The translations under genes and the position numbers were made by a program. Under the pieces are notes generated by a model, which did not search any database, was not told the origin of the DNA, and worked only from the letters and a program-made list of their open reading frames with translations. Source: an uncultured Verrucomicrobia subdivision 3 bacterium (GTDB lineage: Bacteria; Verrucomicrobiota; Verrucomicrobiae; Limisphaerales; UBA11358). Taken from it: a DNA stretch of 55,833 nt. Of the stretch, positions 31,764 through 39,994 are shown piece after piece. The stretch spans positions 1 through 55,833 of the forward strand of contig CAIXPZ010000189.1 of NCBI GenBank assembly GCA_903921455.1, written 5' to 3'. How positions within the stretch are numbered: position 1 is the stretch's first letter; each line of letters begins with the position of its first letter.

Positions 31764-33668
31764 TCAGGGAACCTTCTGGATGCGGAAGAATTGGTTGGGC
31801 AGGGCGGGGTTGTAGGGATTCGCCACGGCGCCGGTGCTGGTGGTCGGCAGGATGGGGTTGCCGAACCTCGTCCAGTTGGTCGCGGCGAGGTTGGTGGAAC
31901 TTTGCAGTTCGTAAAGCTCATACGCCTTGGCCTGCCATTGCAGGACGTTGGTATTGTATTGGGTGATGAACTGGGCGGACGTGGCGTTTTGGGGATTCAT
32001 GCCGGCGATGTATTCCTGCAGGTTCGTGAGCCGGTCCCCGTCGGCGTCGTCGCCGGCGCGGGATTTGTCACCGGCGGACGGTGCGGTGTGGCCAAAGTAA
32101 GTCGTCATCCAGGTATCGGGAATGCCGTCGGACGTGGGGGAATCGGAATCGGGATTAAATGAAATGGTTCGAATCGATACATAAGGCGAAGCGTTTGTCC
32201 CATCGGAAAAACGAGTGTAAAGCAGGTCGTAAAATCCATTGCCGGCAGGATCGGTCCTAGGACCGCTGGTGTAACCCGGCTGGGCGAATTTTAGTAAATT
32301 GCCGGTCACGGAAAAGCTGCCGCCGGCAAATAGGTCGATGTTGGTAATTGCAAAAGTCAGGCTGGTTCCTTGCAAATCATAACCGCGGATCTCAATTGAA
32401 TTAATGCCGGCAACATTTGGCGCAGTCGGTGCCGTAGTAATGTCCATCACGCGCGGATATGTATAGGGCGGCGTATTGAACGGATGCACCTCGCGCACGA
32501 CATTGGTGTCGTAGCTGTTCAACTGCGCGCCGCGCCCGTCGGCATGGGCGAGGTAATACATGATGGAATTGTTCAGCACGGTATCATTGGTGGTGACATT
32601 GCTGGAATGGGCCAGGCCGATGACGTGGCCGATTTCATGCGTCAACACTTCCGTGAAAGTGGACAACGTTTGCATGACGGTGTTCGTGTGTTTAAGCACG
32701 ACGAAGCCGCATTGGCTCCGGTTAAACTCCATGCCGGCCACATTGCCGCCGGCGCCCCAGCCGGCATTGGCCAGCAGACCGGTGCTGTAGTAACTGCCGC
32801 CTTCGCCCAGAATGTTGCCGGCGGGAATGAAATTATAGGCGTCATGCAATTGGATGCGGAACACGCCGTCGTTCGTGTTGATGTTGCCGGCGGCGAGACC
32901 AAAGTTGTTGGTCCCGGCAAAGACAAACTTGAAACTGCTGGCCGCCGCCCACGCGGAGAAGGCATTGCTCACCGCGGTCAAGGCGTTGGTCAGCGTGATG
33001 CCGGTCGGCAAAAAACTGGCGTCCACAAGATACGGGATCGGCTCGCCCCGGTCCGGCGTGGGAAAACGTGCCGGCACGCCATAGGTGTCGGCCAGCAAGC
33101 CGTTGGTGGCGTTGCCGCTGTTATCCCCGCTGGGTGCCGCGGTAAAACCACGGGATGTATCCGGCGCGGCCTGATCGGTCACGTCGGCGCCAGTAAGTTT
33201 GGCGTCAGTGAGGGCGTTGCGGATTTTTGCCAGGAGCGTTAGATGCTCGGAAACGAGCGCGCCATCTTTTCCGTGATGCAAGCGGACCACGCCGGCGCCG
33301 CCGAGATCGGCAAACAGGGTGCCGTCGCCGCGCCGCGCCAGATACAGGACGCACTCCTCGCCGGTCTTGAATTGGGGCGACCCATCATCCATCAAGCCGA
33401 CGCCATTCGCCTCGCCGCCACGTTCCACGATTTGAATGACGGCGGGACATCTGCCCTTGAACGCCTCGGCCACGCGCAGCCGCGTGCGGGTGAAGATCAA
33501 GCCGGCCGCATTTTGGTAGGAGGTCGTTTCCAGAACGGTTCCGCGGCAGACTGCCTGGGCCGAGGTCAGGTGTTGTTCCAGCGTCACCGGCAACTGGGAG
33601 CTGGCGCGGGCCTCCAGTAAACTGAGGCCGAATACAAGCAAGCACAGTGAGGGAAAAATGTTTTTCAT
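31764..33668 (-). CDS. Secreted zinc metalloprotease (matrixin-like)
   Basis: 634 aa from the ATG at 33668. Signal peptide at 1-22. An N-terminal domain (about 25-130, TAQ-VCRGTVLE type, beta-rich, three Cys) is followed by the protease domain with HEIGHVIGLAH at 344-354, the zinc motif HExxHxxGxxH. The Met-turn candidate is NNSIMYYLAH. The C-terminus holds an Asp-rich calcium loop (GDDADGDRLTNLQEYIAG), a common end of secreted verrucomicrobial proteins. It should cleave extracellular protein; substrate unknown. The first bases after ATG-upstream are a run of short repeat words (33670-33720), so longer starts are rejected. Confidence 0.85.
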   Translation of the reverse strand: MKNIFPSLCLLVFGLSLLEARASSQLPVTLEQHLTSAQAVCRGTVLETTSYQNAAGLIFTRTRLRVAEAFKGRCPAVIQIVERGGEANGVGLMDDGSPQFKTGEECVLYLARRGDGTLFADLGGAGVVRLHHGKDGALVSEHLTLLAKIRNALTDAKLTGADVTDQAAPDTSRGFTAAPSGDNSGNATNGLLADTYGVPARFPTPDRGEPIPYLVDASFLPTGITLTNALTAVSNAFSAWAAASSFKFVFAGTNNFGLAAGNINTNDGVFRIQLHDAYNFIPAGNILGEGGSYYSTGLLANAGWGAGGNVAGMEFNRSQCGFVVLKHTNTVMQTLSTFTEVLTHEIGHVIGLAHSSNVTTNDTVLNNSIMYYLAHADGRGAQLNSYDTNVVREVHPFNTPPYTYPRVMDITTAPTAPNVAGINSIEIRGYDLQGTSLTFAITNIDLFAGGSFSVTGNLLKFAQPGYTSGPRTDPAGNGFYDLLYTRFSDGTNASPYVSIRTISFNPDSDSPTSDGIPDTWMTTYFGHTAPSAGDKSRAGDDADGDRLTNLQEYIAGMNPQNATSAQFITQYNTNVLQWQAKAYELYELQSSTNLAATNWTRFGNPILPTTSTGAVANPYNPALPNQFFRIQKVP

Positions 33669-33720
33669 GGTGAACGGCGGAATCGGGGTGATGGAAAATG
33701 GGGGCGGAGTTGGAAATCGA

Positions 33721-34206
33721 CTAGCCCAACTTTGGCGCGGTGGCAAACAGTTCGGCGATGACGAATTGAAATTGCGGCAGCAGTTTTTCGGTCAGCACTT
33801 CCCGGCCGGCGAGGATGCCGCTCAGCTTCAGCCCGAAATCAAAGCTGTGGTAGATCTCGACATTGTCGTAGCGCGGATCCACCAGCCACAGGCGCGGCAC
33901 GCGGTGCTGCTCGTAAATCTCCTTTTTGATGACGGTGTCCGCGTGGTGGTCGTCGCGGCTGATGACCTCCACGGCGAGAAAAAGTTTGCCGCTCGCGGCG
34001 GTGACGACGGCGAGGTCGGGGCAGACGGCGGTCGTGCGGGAAAGCGCGATGCACGTGCGCGGGGCCAGCAGTTGCGTGCTGGCGAGCCCGGCCAGACTCA
34101 CGGCCATCTCGCGGTGGAGCCGGGCGCAGATTTCCTCATGCCGGTCGGCTGGCGCGGAGCGCGGCAGCGTCGCGCCGTTCAGGATTTCCTCGTAAGGCCG
34201 GCTCAT
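33721..34206 (-). CDS. Uma2-family (DUF820) nuclease-like protein
   Basis: 161 aa from the ATG at 34206. PD-(D/E)xK-type fold: CPDLAVVTAASGKLFLAVEVISRDD gives the D...E motif, then KKEIYEQHRVPRLWLVDPRYDNVEIY with the Lys. Uma2 proteins are often numerous in cyanobacteria and environmental bacteria; a nuclease role is assumed from the fold and not shown. It is shorter than usual at the N-terminus but has the core. It lies divergent from the rpsP operon. Confidence 0.8.
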   Translation of the reverse strand: MSRPYEEILNGATLPRSAPADRHEEICARLHREMAVSLAGLASTQLLAPRTCIALSRTTAVCPDLAVVTAASGKLFLAVEVISRDDHHADTVIKKEIYEQHRVPRLWLVDPRYDNVEIYHSFDFGLKLSGILAGREVLTEKLLPQFQFVIAELFATAPKLG

Positions 34207-34268
34207 GCAGTAAATCAAACCAGTGATTGCCGGACATCGCAAGCAACCAATTTTCCTGAAATCAAGGC

Positions 34269-34297
34269 TTGCAAAGCCAACCCTGCGCCGGTAGTTT
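34269..34297 (+). promoter_or_regulatory. Candidate sigma-70-type promoter of the rpsP operon
   Basis: TTGCAA (34269-34274), 17-bp spacer, TAGTTT (34292-34297), 22 bp before the rpsP ATG. Spacing is ideal and both boxes are near consensus; not tested. It lies in the divergent gap between the Uma2 gene and rpsP. Confidence 0.35.
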
Positions 34298-34318
34298 TCA
34301 TGCTCTTTTGAAAAATTT

Positions 34319-34573
34319 ATGTCTGTAAAAATTCGCATGAAACGCATCGGCACGAAAAACACGCCGGTGTTTCGTATTGTCGTCGCCGACAGCCGCAGCC
34401 CGCGCGATGGCAAGTGCATCGAGGAAATCGGCACCTACCAACCGCTCAAGCAGGGCGAAAATTTCACGATCAAGCTGGATCGCGCCCAATACTGGGTCAG
34501 CAAGGGCGCGCAGCCCAGCGACACCGTGGCCAGCTTCATCAAGAAGGCGGTCAAGGCGGCTCCGGCGGCCTGA
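34319..34573 (+). CDS. rpsP: 30S ribosomal protein S16
   Basis: 84 aa, normal length. [20 protein letters not shown] then [12 protein letters not shown] and EIGTYQPL are the family signature. Structural protein of the small subunit, needed for assembly. First gene of rpsP-khpA-trmD-rplS. Confidence 0.97.
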   Translation: MSVKIRMKRIGTKNTPVFRIVVADSRSPRDGKCIEEIGTYQPLKQGENFTIKLDRAQYWVSKGAQPSDTVASFIKKAVKAAPAA

Positions 34574-34588
34574 TTCTTTCCCCGCGCC

Positions 34589-34834
34589 ATGCAGGAGTTC
34601 CTCGAATACGTGGTCAAAGGACTCGTGCAACACCCGGACGCTGTCAGCGTCACGCCGGTGGAGCGCGGCGGGGCGACCGTTTACGAATTGCGCCTCGATC
34701 CGTCCGATGTCGGCAAGATCATCGGGCGACAGGGCGTGACGATCAATGCGATCCGTTCGCTGCTGCTCGCCGGCAGCGCGAAAAAAGGCATCCGTTGCTC
34801 GGTGGAGATTGTGGAAGACCAGCCGGCGAAGTGA
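34589..34834 (+). CDS. khpA: KH-domain RNA-binding protein KhpA
   Basis: 81 aa, a single KH domain with the GxxG loop in VGKIIGRQGVTINAIRSLL (about 46-64). KhpA binds RNA, often with KhpB/Jag, and in Firmicutes its gene sits between rpsP and rimM/trmD exactly as here. 15 bp after rpsP and 18 bp before the trmD start used here. No second KH protein in the window. Confidence 0.93.
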   Translation: MQEFLEYVVKGLVQHPDAVSVTPVERGGATVYELRLDPSDVGKIIGRQGVTINAIRSLLLAGSAKKGIRCSVEIVEDQPAK

Positions 34835-34852
34835 TTTTGGATGGGGGCACGC

Positions 34853-35521
34853 ATGAAGATTGACGTGCTGACCCTGTTTCCGGCGATGTTCGCCGGGCCG
34901 CTCGATGAAAGCATCATCATGCGGGCGCGCAAGAAGGGGTTGCTGGAGTTGCAGATCCACCAGTTGCGCGACTGGACGCATGACCGGCACAAGACGGTGG
35001 ACGACAATCCGTTCGGCGGCGGACCGGGGATGCTGCTCAAGCCGGAACCGATTTTTGCGGCGGTGGAAAGTTTGCGGCACGAGGGGACGAAAGTGATTTT
35101 GCTTTCGCCCGGCGGGCGGAAGTTCAGCCAGGCCATCGCGCGCGACTTGGCGCAGGAAAAAGATTTGCTGCTCGTCACCGGCCATTACGAGGGCTTTGAC
35201 GAGCGGATTCGGGCGGCGCTGGCGGACGACGAATTGTCCATCGGCGATTATGTGCTGACGAACGGCGCCCTGCCCGCGATGGTGGTGATCGATGCGGTGG
35301 CGCGGTTGCTGCCCGGAGTTCTGGGCGACGACGCCAGCGCGACGGACGAATCGTTCAGCCACGGGTTGCTGGAATATCCGCAATACACGCGGCCGGCCGA
35401 GTTTCGCGGGATGAAAGTCCCGGAGGTGTTGCTGAACGGCAACCATGCGGAGATCGAGAAGTGGCGGCGCGAGCAGGCCAAGTTACGGACCAGTGAACAG
35501 AGACCAGATTTGTTGAAATAA
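34853..35521 (+). CDS. trmD: tRNA (guanine-37-N1)-methyltransferase
   Basis: SPOUT methyltransferase making m1G37 to prevent frameshifting. 222 aa from the ATG at 34853 ([13 protein letters not shown]); the upstream ATG at 34841 adds MGAR and is less likely. Deep-knot sequence: [29 protein letters not shown] and [20 protein letters not shown]-terminal domain: [28 protein letters not shown]. rimM, which usually precedes trmD, is missing. Confidence 0.97.
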   Translation: MKIDVLTLFPAMFAGPLDESIIMRARKKGLLELQIHQLRDWTHDRHKTVDDNPFGGGPGMLLKPEPIFAAVESLRHEGTKVILLSPGGRKFSQAIARDLAQEKDLLLVTGHYEGFDERIRAALADDELSIGDYVLTNGALPAMVVIDAVARLLPGVLGDDASATDESFSHGLLEYPQYTRPAEFRGMKVPEVLLNGNHAEIEKWRREQAKLRTSEQRPDLLK

Positions 35522-35533
35522 ATTTATAAAGTT

Positions 35534-35908
35534 ATGAACCAGGCATTACAAAAGAAAATTGAATCGGCACAGTTTCGCAAAGACGACGCGAAGTTCAACG
35601 TGGGCGACAGCGTCCGCGTCCACACCAAGGTCGTCGAGGGCGACAAGGAACGCATCCAGATTTTTGCGGGCGTCGTCATCGGCAAGCGCGGCACCGGCTT
35701 GAACGAGACGTTCACCGTCCGCCGCATCAGCTACGGCGAAGGCGTGGAACGCATTTTCCCCTTCCATTCGCCCCGCGTGGACAAGATTGAAGTCGAGCGT
35801 CAGGGCGACGTCCGCCGCGCCAAGCTCACCTACCTCCGCAAGCGCCTCGGCAAGGGCGCCACGCTGGTCAAGGAACTCGAAGCCAAGACCCCCGCGGCCG
35901 CGAAATAA
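35534..35908 (+). CDS. rplS: 50S ribosomal protein L19
   Basis: 124 aa. [20 protein letters not shown], then [20 protein letters not shown] and [18 protein letters not shown] identify L19. It sits at the 30S-50S interface. Last gene of the operon, 12 bp after trmD and followed by a strong terminator. A C-terminal Ala/Lys extension is usual for the phylum. Confidence 0.97.
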   Translation: MNQALQKKIESAQFRKDDAKFNVGDSVRVHTKVVEGDKERIQIFAGVVIGKRGTGLNETFTVRRISYGEGVERIFPFHSPRVDKIEVERQGDVRRAKLTYLRKRLGKGATLVKELEAKTPAAAK

Positions 35909-35927
35909 TCCGCGCCGGCAACTTTCC

Positions 35928-35958
35928 AGGCGAGGCTCCGTGCCTCGCCTTTTTCTTT
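35928..35958 (+). terminator. Rho-independent terminator of the rpsP-rplS operon
   Basis: Perfect 9-bp stem AGGCGAGGC-TCCGT-GCCTCGCCT followed by TTTTCTTT, 19 bp past the rplS stop. Confidence 0.9.
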
Positions 35959-35998
35959 GCCGCTTGCGCGCCGCCGCCGCTGCTGTATTCCTCATCCC

Positions 35999-37801
35999 GT
36001 GCCGAACCTGCCGCCAGCCGCCGCGTGGGAGAAACTGCTCGCCGGCCGTTTCGACTCCCGGCATCCCCGCCGCACGCTCTGGAATTTGTTCGCCGACCAG
36101 CGCGGCCGCGTGGCCGGCGCGGTGACGCTTTACGTCATCAAGCAGACTCCCGCCTCGCTGCTGCCGCTCGCCGTGGGCATGATCGTGGACGCGCTGACCA
36201 CCGGCGGCCCCGGCGCGTTCCGGCGGATTCTCTGGATCGCCGGCGCCTATTTTCTCCTGCTGCTGCAAAATCCCTTGGTCCACACCTCGTTCGTCCGGCT
36301 GATGAGCGGCGCCCTGCGGCACATGCAATTCAATCTCCGCAGCGCGCTCGTCGAGCGGCTTCAGCAGCTTTCCATCACGTTCTACGAGGAGAAGCAGGCC
36401 AGCGCGCTCCAGACCAAGCTGCTGCGCGACGTGGACGCCATCGACGGCCTCTGCCGCCATCTCCTGCACACCGGGCTGAACGGCCTGCTGGTCATCACCT
36501 ACGTCACCGTCATCGCGCTGGTGAAACAGCCGCTGCTCGCCGTGTATTTTCTCGTCACCGTCCCCGCCGGCGTGGCGCTGCTGAAGCTCTTCGACCGACG
36601 GTTCAAGGAACAATACCGCGCCCTGCGCATCGAGACGGAGCAGATGAACGCCCGCGTCGGGGAAATGTTGCAGATGCTGCCCGTCACCCGCGCGCACGGC
36701 CTCGAATCCATCGAGACGCGCAGCGTCCGCGGCGTCTTTGAGCGCATCCGCGAGCGCGGTTTGCAGGTGGACACGCTCACCGAGTTCTTCGCGAGCAGCT
36801 CGTGGTTCACCTTCATGCTCTTCCAGCTCGCGTGCCTTGTCTTCTCCGCGTGGCTGGTCGTGCAGCACCGCATCAGCGTGGGCGACGCCGTGATGTATCA
36901 CACCTATTTCGGGATGCTCATCGGCGCGGTGCAGCAATTTCTCAGCGTCTTCCCCGCGCTGGCGCAGGGCGCGGATGCCGTCCGCTCGCTCGGCGAAGTG
37001 CTCGAGGCCGAACCGCTCGAGGGCAACGCCGGCAAACCCTCCGCGCCGGTGCCGCTGCGCGGCGAAATCGTCTTTGACCACGTCGGCTTCAGCTATCCGC
37101 GCGGCCGCGAGGTGGCGCTGGCGGATGTCTCCCTGCGCATCGCGCCCGGCGAAACCATCGCCTTTGTCGGGGCCTCCGGCGCGGGCAAATCCACGCTCGT
37201 CAACCTCGCCATCGGCTTCCGCCAGCCGACCGTCGGCCGCGTCTTGCTCGACGGCCACGACTTGCGCGCCCTCGACCTGCGCACTTACCGCCGGCAGATC
37301 GGCGTCGTGCCGCAGACCACGTTGCTCTTCAACGGCACGCTGCGCGAAAACGTGACCTACGGCCTCGAGCACGTTGCCGACGACGTCCTCTGGCAGATTC
37401 TCGCCGACGCGAACCTCGCCGACTTCGTCCGCGCCCTGCCGCAGGGGCTCGACACGCCGCTGGGCGAAAGCGGCACGCTGCTCTCCGGCGGCCAGCGCCA
37501 GCGGCTGGCCATTGCCCGCGCGCTGGTGCGCGATCCGCGCCTGGTCATCCTCGACGAGGCCACCTCCGCGCTCGATACGGAATCCGAGCGGCTCGTGCAA
37601 GAGGCGCTTGTGCGGCTCACCACCGGCCGCACCACCCTCATCGTGGCGCATCGCTTCTCCACCATCCGCCACGCCCATCGCATCGTGGTTCTGCACGGGG
37701 GCCGGATGGTGGAGCAGGGCACCCATGCGGAACTGCTCGCGGCCGGCGGCCAATTCTTCCGGCTGGCCCGATTGCAAACCGTCGCCGCGCCGGCCGCCTG
37801 A
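35999..37801 (+). CDS. ABC exporter, fused permease and ATPase
   Basis: 600 aa from GTG at 35999; an earlier TTG at 35957 falls in the T run of the rplS terminator and is rejected. N-terminal membrane domain with about six helices (50-310). The ATPase domain (about 345-590) has Walker A GASGAGKST, Q-loop VVPQTTLLFNGTLREN, signature LSGGQRQRLAIARAL, Walker B RLVILDEATSALD and switch VAHRFST. MsbA/multidrug type, works as a dimer. It exports lipid or drugs; substrate not decidable. Monocistronic by context. Confidence 0.92.
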   Translation: MPNLPPAAAWEKLLAGRFDSRHPRRTLWNLFADQRGRVAGAVTLYVIKQTPASLLPLAVGMIVDALTTGGPGAFRRILWIAGAYFLLLLQNPLVHTSFVRLMSGALRHMQFNLRSALVERLQQLSITFYEEKQASALQTKLLRDVDAIDGLCRHLLHTGLNGLLVITYVTVIALVKQPLLAVYFLVTVPAGVALLKLFDRRFKEQYRALRIETEQMNARVGEMLQMLPVTRAHGLESIETRSVRGVFERIRERGLQVDTLTEFFASSSWFTFMLFQLACLVFSAWLVVQHRISVGDAVMYHTYFGMLIGAVQQFLSVFPALAQGADAVRSLGEVLEAEPLEGNAGKPSAPVPLRGEIVFDHVGFSYPRGREVALADVSLRIAPGETIAFVGASGAGKSTLVNLAIGFRQPTVGRVLLDGHDLRALDLRTYRRQIGVVPQTTLLFNGTLRENVTYGLEHVADDVLWQILADANLADFVRALPQGLDTPLGESGTLLSGGQRQRLAIARALVRDPRLVILDEATSALDTESERLVQEALVRLTTGRTTLIVAHRFSTIRHAHRIVVLHGGRMVEQGTHAELLAAGGQFFRLARLQTVAAPAA

Positions 37802-37945
37802 GCGCGCCCGGGCCTCCCCGGCGGCTGCGCGGCCCGCCCCAAGTCGTTGGCCATCATTAGATTCCCTTTAGAATTGACGTGGAACCGCTTTGTGGCTAGC
37901 CTCTGCACTCCGTTCACCGCATGAAGCGTTGGCGGAAATTTCTTT

Positions 37946-38137
37946 ATGTCTGAAGGATACTGCGTCAAGTGCAAGGCCAAACAGCTCATCGCCAATGGCG
38001 TTGAAGAAACCATGAAAAACGGCCGCAAAGCGATCAAGGGCAAGTGCCCCGTCTGCGGCACCGTGATGTTCAAAATCTTGGGCAAGGCCGCGGCCGCGCC
38101 CGCGCCCACCAATCCTAATCCCCCCCCGACCGCCTAA
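37946..38137 (+). CDS. DUF5679 small Cys-pair protein
   Basis: 63 aa. GYCVKCKAKQLI then GKCPVCGTVMFKI give two CxxC pairs fit for a zinc ribbon, followed by an Ala/Pro tail. Matches DUF5679, unknown function. It ends 3 bp before the tandem nucleoside diphosphate kinase gene, so the two are almost surely co-transcribed. Confidence 0.85.
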   Translation: MSEGYCVKCKAKQLIANGVEETMKNGRKAIKGKCPVCGTVMFKILGKAAAAPAPTNPNPPPTA

Positions 38138-38140
38138 TTT

Positions 38141-39313
38141 ATGTCGCAACAGCTCGCTTACGTCATTGTCACCCCTTACTCGCTCTACAAATCCCGCACC
38201 GGCGGCATCCTGAGCCGCCTGATCACCCGCACGGGTCTGGATCTCGTCGGCCTGCGGATGTTTGCGCCCAGCCCCGAGCTGGTCAAGGAATACGCCGCCA
38301 CCATCGTCTCCGCGCACGACACCCAGGACCGCAAGATCCAGGAATTGCTCCGCGATTACGTCAGCACCAACCTCGCGCCCGACCCCAAGACCGGCCGCCG
38401 CCGCCGCGTGATGGTCCTGCTCTTCAAGGGCGATGAAGCCGTCCGCAAAGTCCGTTCCGTCGTCGGCAACCTCAGTCCCGACCGCCGCGGCGGCGAGACC
38501 ATCCGCGACACCTACAGCGACCTCATCCTCGACGACAGCGGCAACGTCCGCTACTTCGAGCCCGCCGTGCTCGCCGCGCCCAATGTCGAGGAAGCCGAAA
38601 AGAAATTGAAGCTCTGGGCCCGTTACTCCGATGCCGACGGCGGCATCCTGGACAACGTCATCAACTATCCGCCCAGCGACTCCCCCGAGCGCACCCTCGT
38701 CCTCATCAAGCCGGACAACTTCAAGTTCGCCACCGGCCGCCCCGGCAACGTCATCGACTTCTTCTCCCGCACCGGCCTTTACATCGTCGGCGCCAAGGTC
38801 CTCCGCATGAGCACCGCGCAGGCGATGGAATTTTACGGGCCCGTCCGCGAATTCCTCCGCGCCAAGCTCAAAGACGGCGTCAGCGCCAAGGCCAAGGACG
38901 TGCTGGAAAAGGAATTCGGCTTCAAGATTTCCGCCGCCGACCAGAAGGCCCTCGGCGAAATCCTCGGCCCCATCCAGGGCGATTCCCAGTTCGACAACAT
39001 CGTCCGCTTCATGTCCGGCCACGCCCCCGGGGAAATCCCCGAAGCCGACTGGACCAAGCCCGGCACCGAGAAATGCATCGCCCTCATCTATGAAGGCGTC
39101 GGCGCCGTGAACAAGATCCGCGACGTCCTCGGGCCGACGGACCCCTCCAAGGCGCCCCCCGGCTCCATCCGCCGCGAATTCGGCTCCACCATCATGGTCA
39201 ACGCCGCGCACGCCAGCGATTCCGTGGACAACGCCAAGCGCGAATTCGGCATCGTCAAGCCCGGTGAAAACAACTTCAAGCAGGTCGTCGAGGAAACCTT
39301 CGGCAAACTCTGA
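38141..39313 (+). CDS. Tandem nucleoside diphosphate kinase, N-terminal half degenerate
   Basis: 390 aa made of two NDK-like domains. The C-terminal one (about 188-390) starts ERTLVLIKPDNFKF and ends with the active-site H357 in NAAHASDSVDNAKREF, the usual phospho-His context. The N-terminal one (about 1-185) has YVIVTPYSLYKSRTGGIL and IRDTYSDLILDDSGNVRY, but the expected His is lost (FEPAVLAAPNVEEAEKKL). Each half is larger than the usual 140-150 aa. Likely converts NDPs to NTPs through the second half; the first half may be regulatory or oligomerising. Confidence 0.85.
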   Translation: MSQQLAYVIVTPYSLYKSRTGGILSRLITRTGLDLVGLRMFAPSPELVKEYAATIVSAHDTQDRKIQELLRDYVSTNLAPDPKTGRRRRVMVLLFKGDEAVRKVRSVVGNLSPDRRGGETIRDTYSDLILDDSGNVRYFEPAVLAAPNVEEAEKKLKLWARYSDADGGILDNVINYPPSDSPERTLVLIKPDNFKFATGRPGNVIDFFSRTGLYIVGAKVLRMSTAQAMEFYGPVREFLRAKLKDGVSAKAKDVLEKEFGFKISAADQKALGEILGPIQGDSQFDNIVRFMSGHAPGEIPEADWTKPGTEKCIALIYEGVGAVNKIRDVLGPTDPSKAPPGSIRREFGSTIMVNAAHASDSVDNAKREFGIVKPGENNFKQVVEETFGKL

Positions 39314-39335
39314 CCCGGCACCATCAATCAAAACC

Positions 39336-39366
39336 AAAGCCCGCTTATCCTTAAGCGGGCTTTTTT
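39336..39366 (+). terminator. Rho-independent terminator after the NDK gene
   Basis: AAAGCCCGCTTA-TCCT-TAAGCGGGCTTT forms a 12-bp stem, then further T residues. It lies 22 bp past the stop codon. Confidence 0.9.
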
Positions 39367-39410
39367 GTTGGGTAAAATGGGGCCATGGGCCGCGATGTGA
39401 GCCGGACCGG

Positions 39411-39496
39411 CGGTAGGTCTGACCGGCTGGTCAGCCAAAATCTGGGGCAGCGCTGCCCAACCAATGAATCATGCGGTCGCCGGACCCGGTGACCGC
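39411..39496. repeat. Cluster of three short palindromes
   Basis: CTGACC-GGCT-GGTCAG (39418-39433), the perfect palindrome GGGCAGCGCTGCCC (39445-39458) and GCGGTC...GACCGC (39473-39496) follow each other within 80 bp, after the NDK terminator. No gene is visible in 39367-39606 apart from these. Possibly an extragenic palindrome cluster or a small structured RNA. Confidence 0.5.
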
Positions 39497-39606
39497 CGTT
39501 TAAGCCTCGACAACCCTGACGGCGGGAAATATGGTCAAAACCGTGAACAACCGTTGGCTGCAAAGATTCCCATAAATAAATAAATTAGTGGCATTGCCAC
39601 ATTGAT

Positions 39607-39837
39607 ATGGAACCCAAGCCAACTCCGCCAAATTTAGCATTCGGTGCCCGAGCTCGGTTGTGGTTAAGCAAACATCCCGAAGTTTATATTGGCGCAGGCA
39701 CCGGGCTGCTTGGTTCGATTTGTTTATTATTGTTTATTCGAGTGGAATCACAACGATTAGCCGTTTGGATTATCAAGATGATATTTAAGTTTCTGGAGCT
39801 CTTATTAAGGGTGTTTTTTTCATATTCAATTGGATGA
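39607..39837 (+). CDS. Possible small membrane protein, 76 aa
   Basis: Soluble N-terminus (MEPKPTPPNLAFGARARLWL), then two hydrophobic stretches (about 27-43 VYIGAGTGLLGSICLLLF and 50-73). Base composition is lower in GC than neighbours, and no ribosome-binding site is clear. No family recognised. It could be real acquired DNA or a chance frame in AT-richer spacer. Confidence 0.35.
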   Translation: MEPKPTPPNLAFGARARLWLSKHPEVYIGAGTGLLGSICLLLFIRVESQRLAVWIIKMIFKFLELLLRVFFSYSIG

Positions 39838-39994
39838 CTGTGCTGTTGCGTTTCGCATGGGAACTGCGCAAAAAGAGCTTGCAGCAGTTTTTAATTCTTA
39901 ATCCCCCGCCGCCGTCCGGGGCGGCAAGCCGCACCGCCGGTTTAGCGTCATCCCATGCCTGCCGGACGTGGCGCTCCCTGTGCGCCGCCACCGC

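Noticed and set aside
35546..37777. A 743-aa minus-strand frame opposite rplS and the ABC exporter
   Set aside because: Both plus-strand genes have full motifs and terminators; the minus frame is a shadow.
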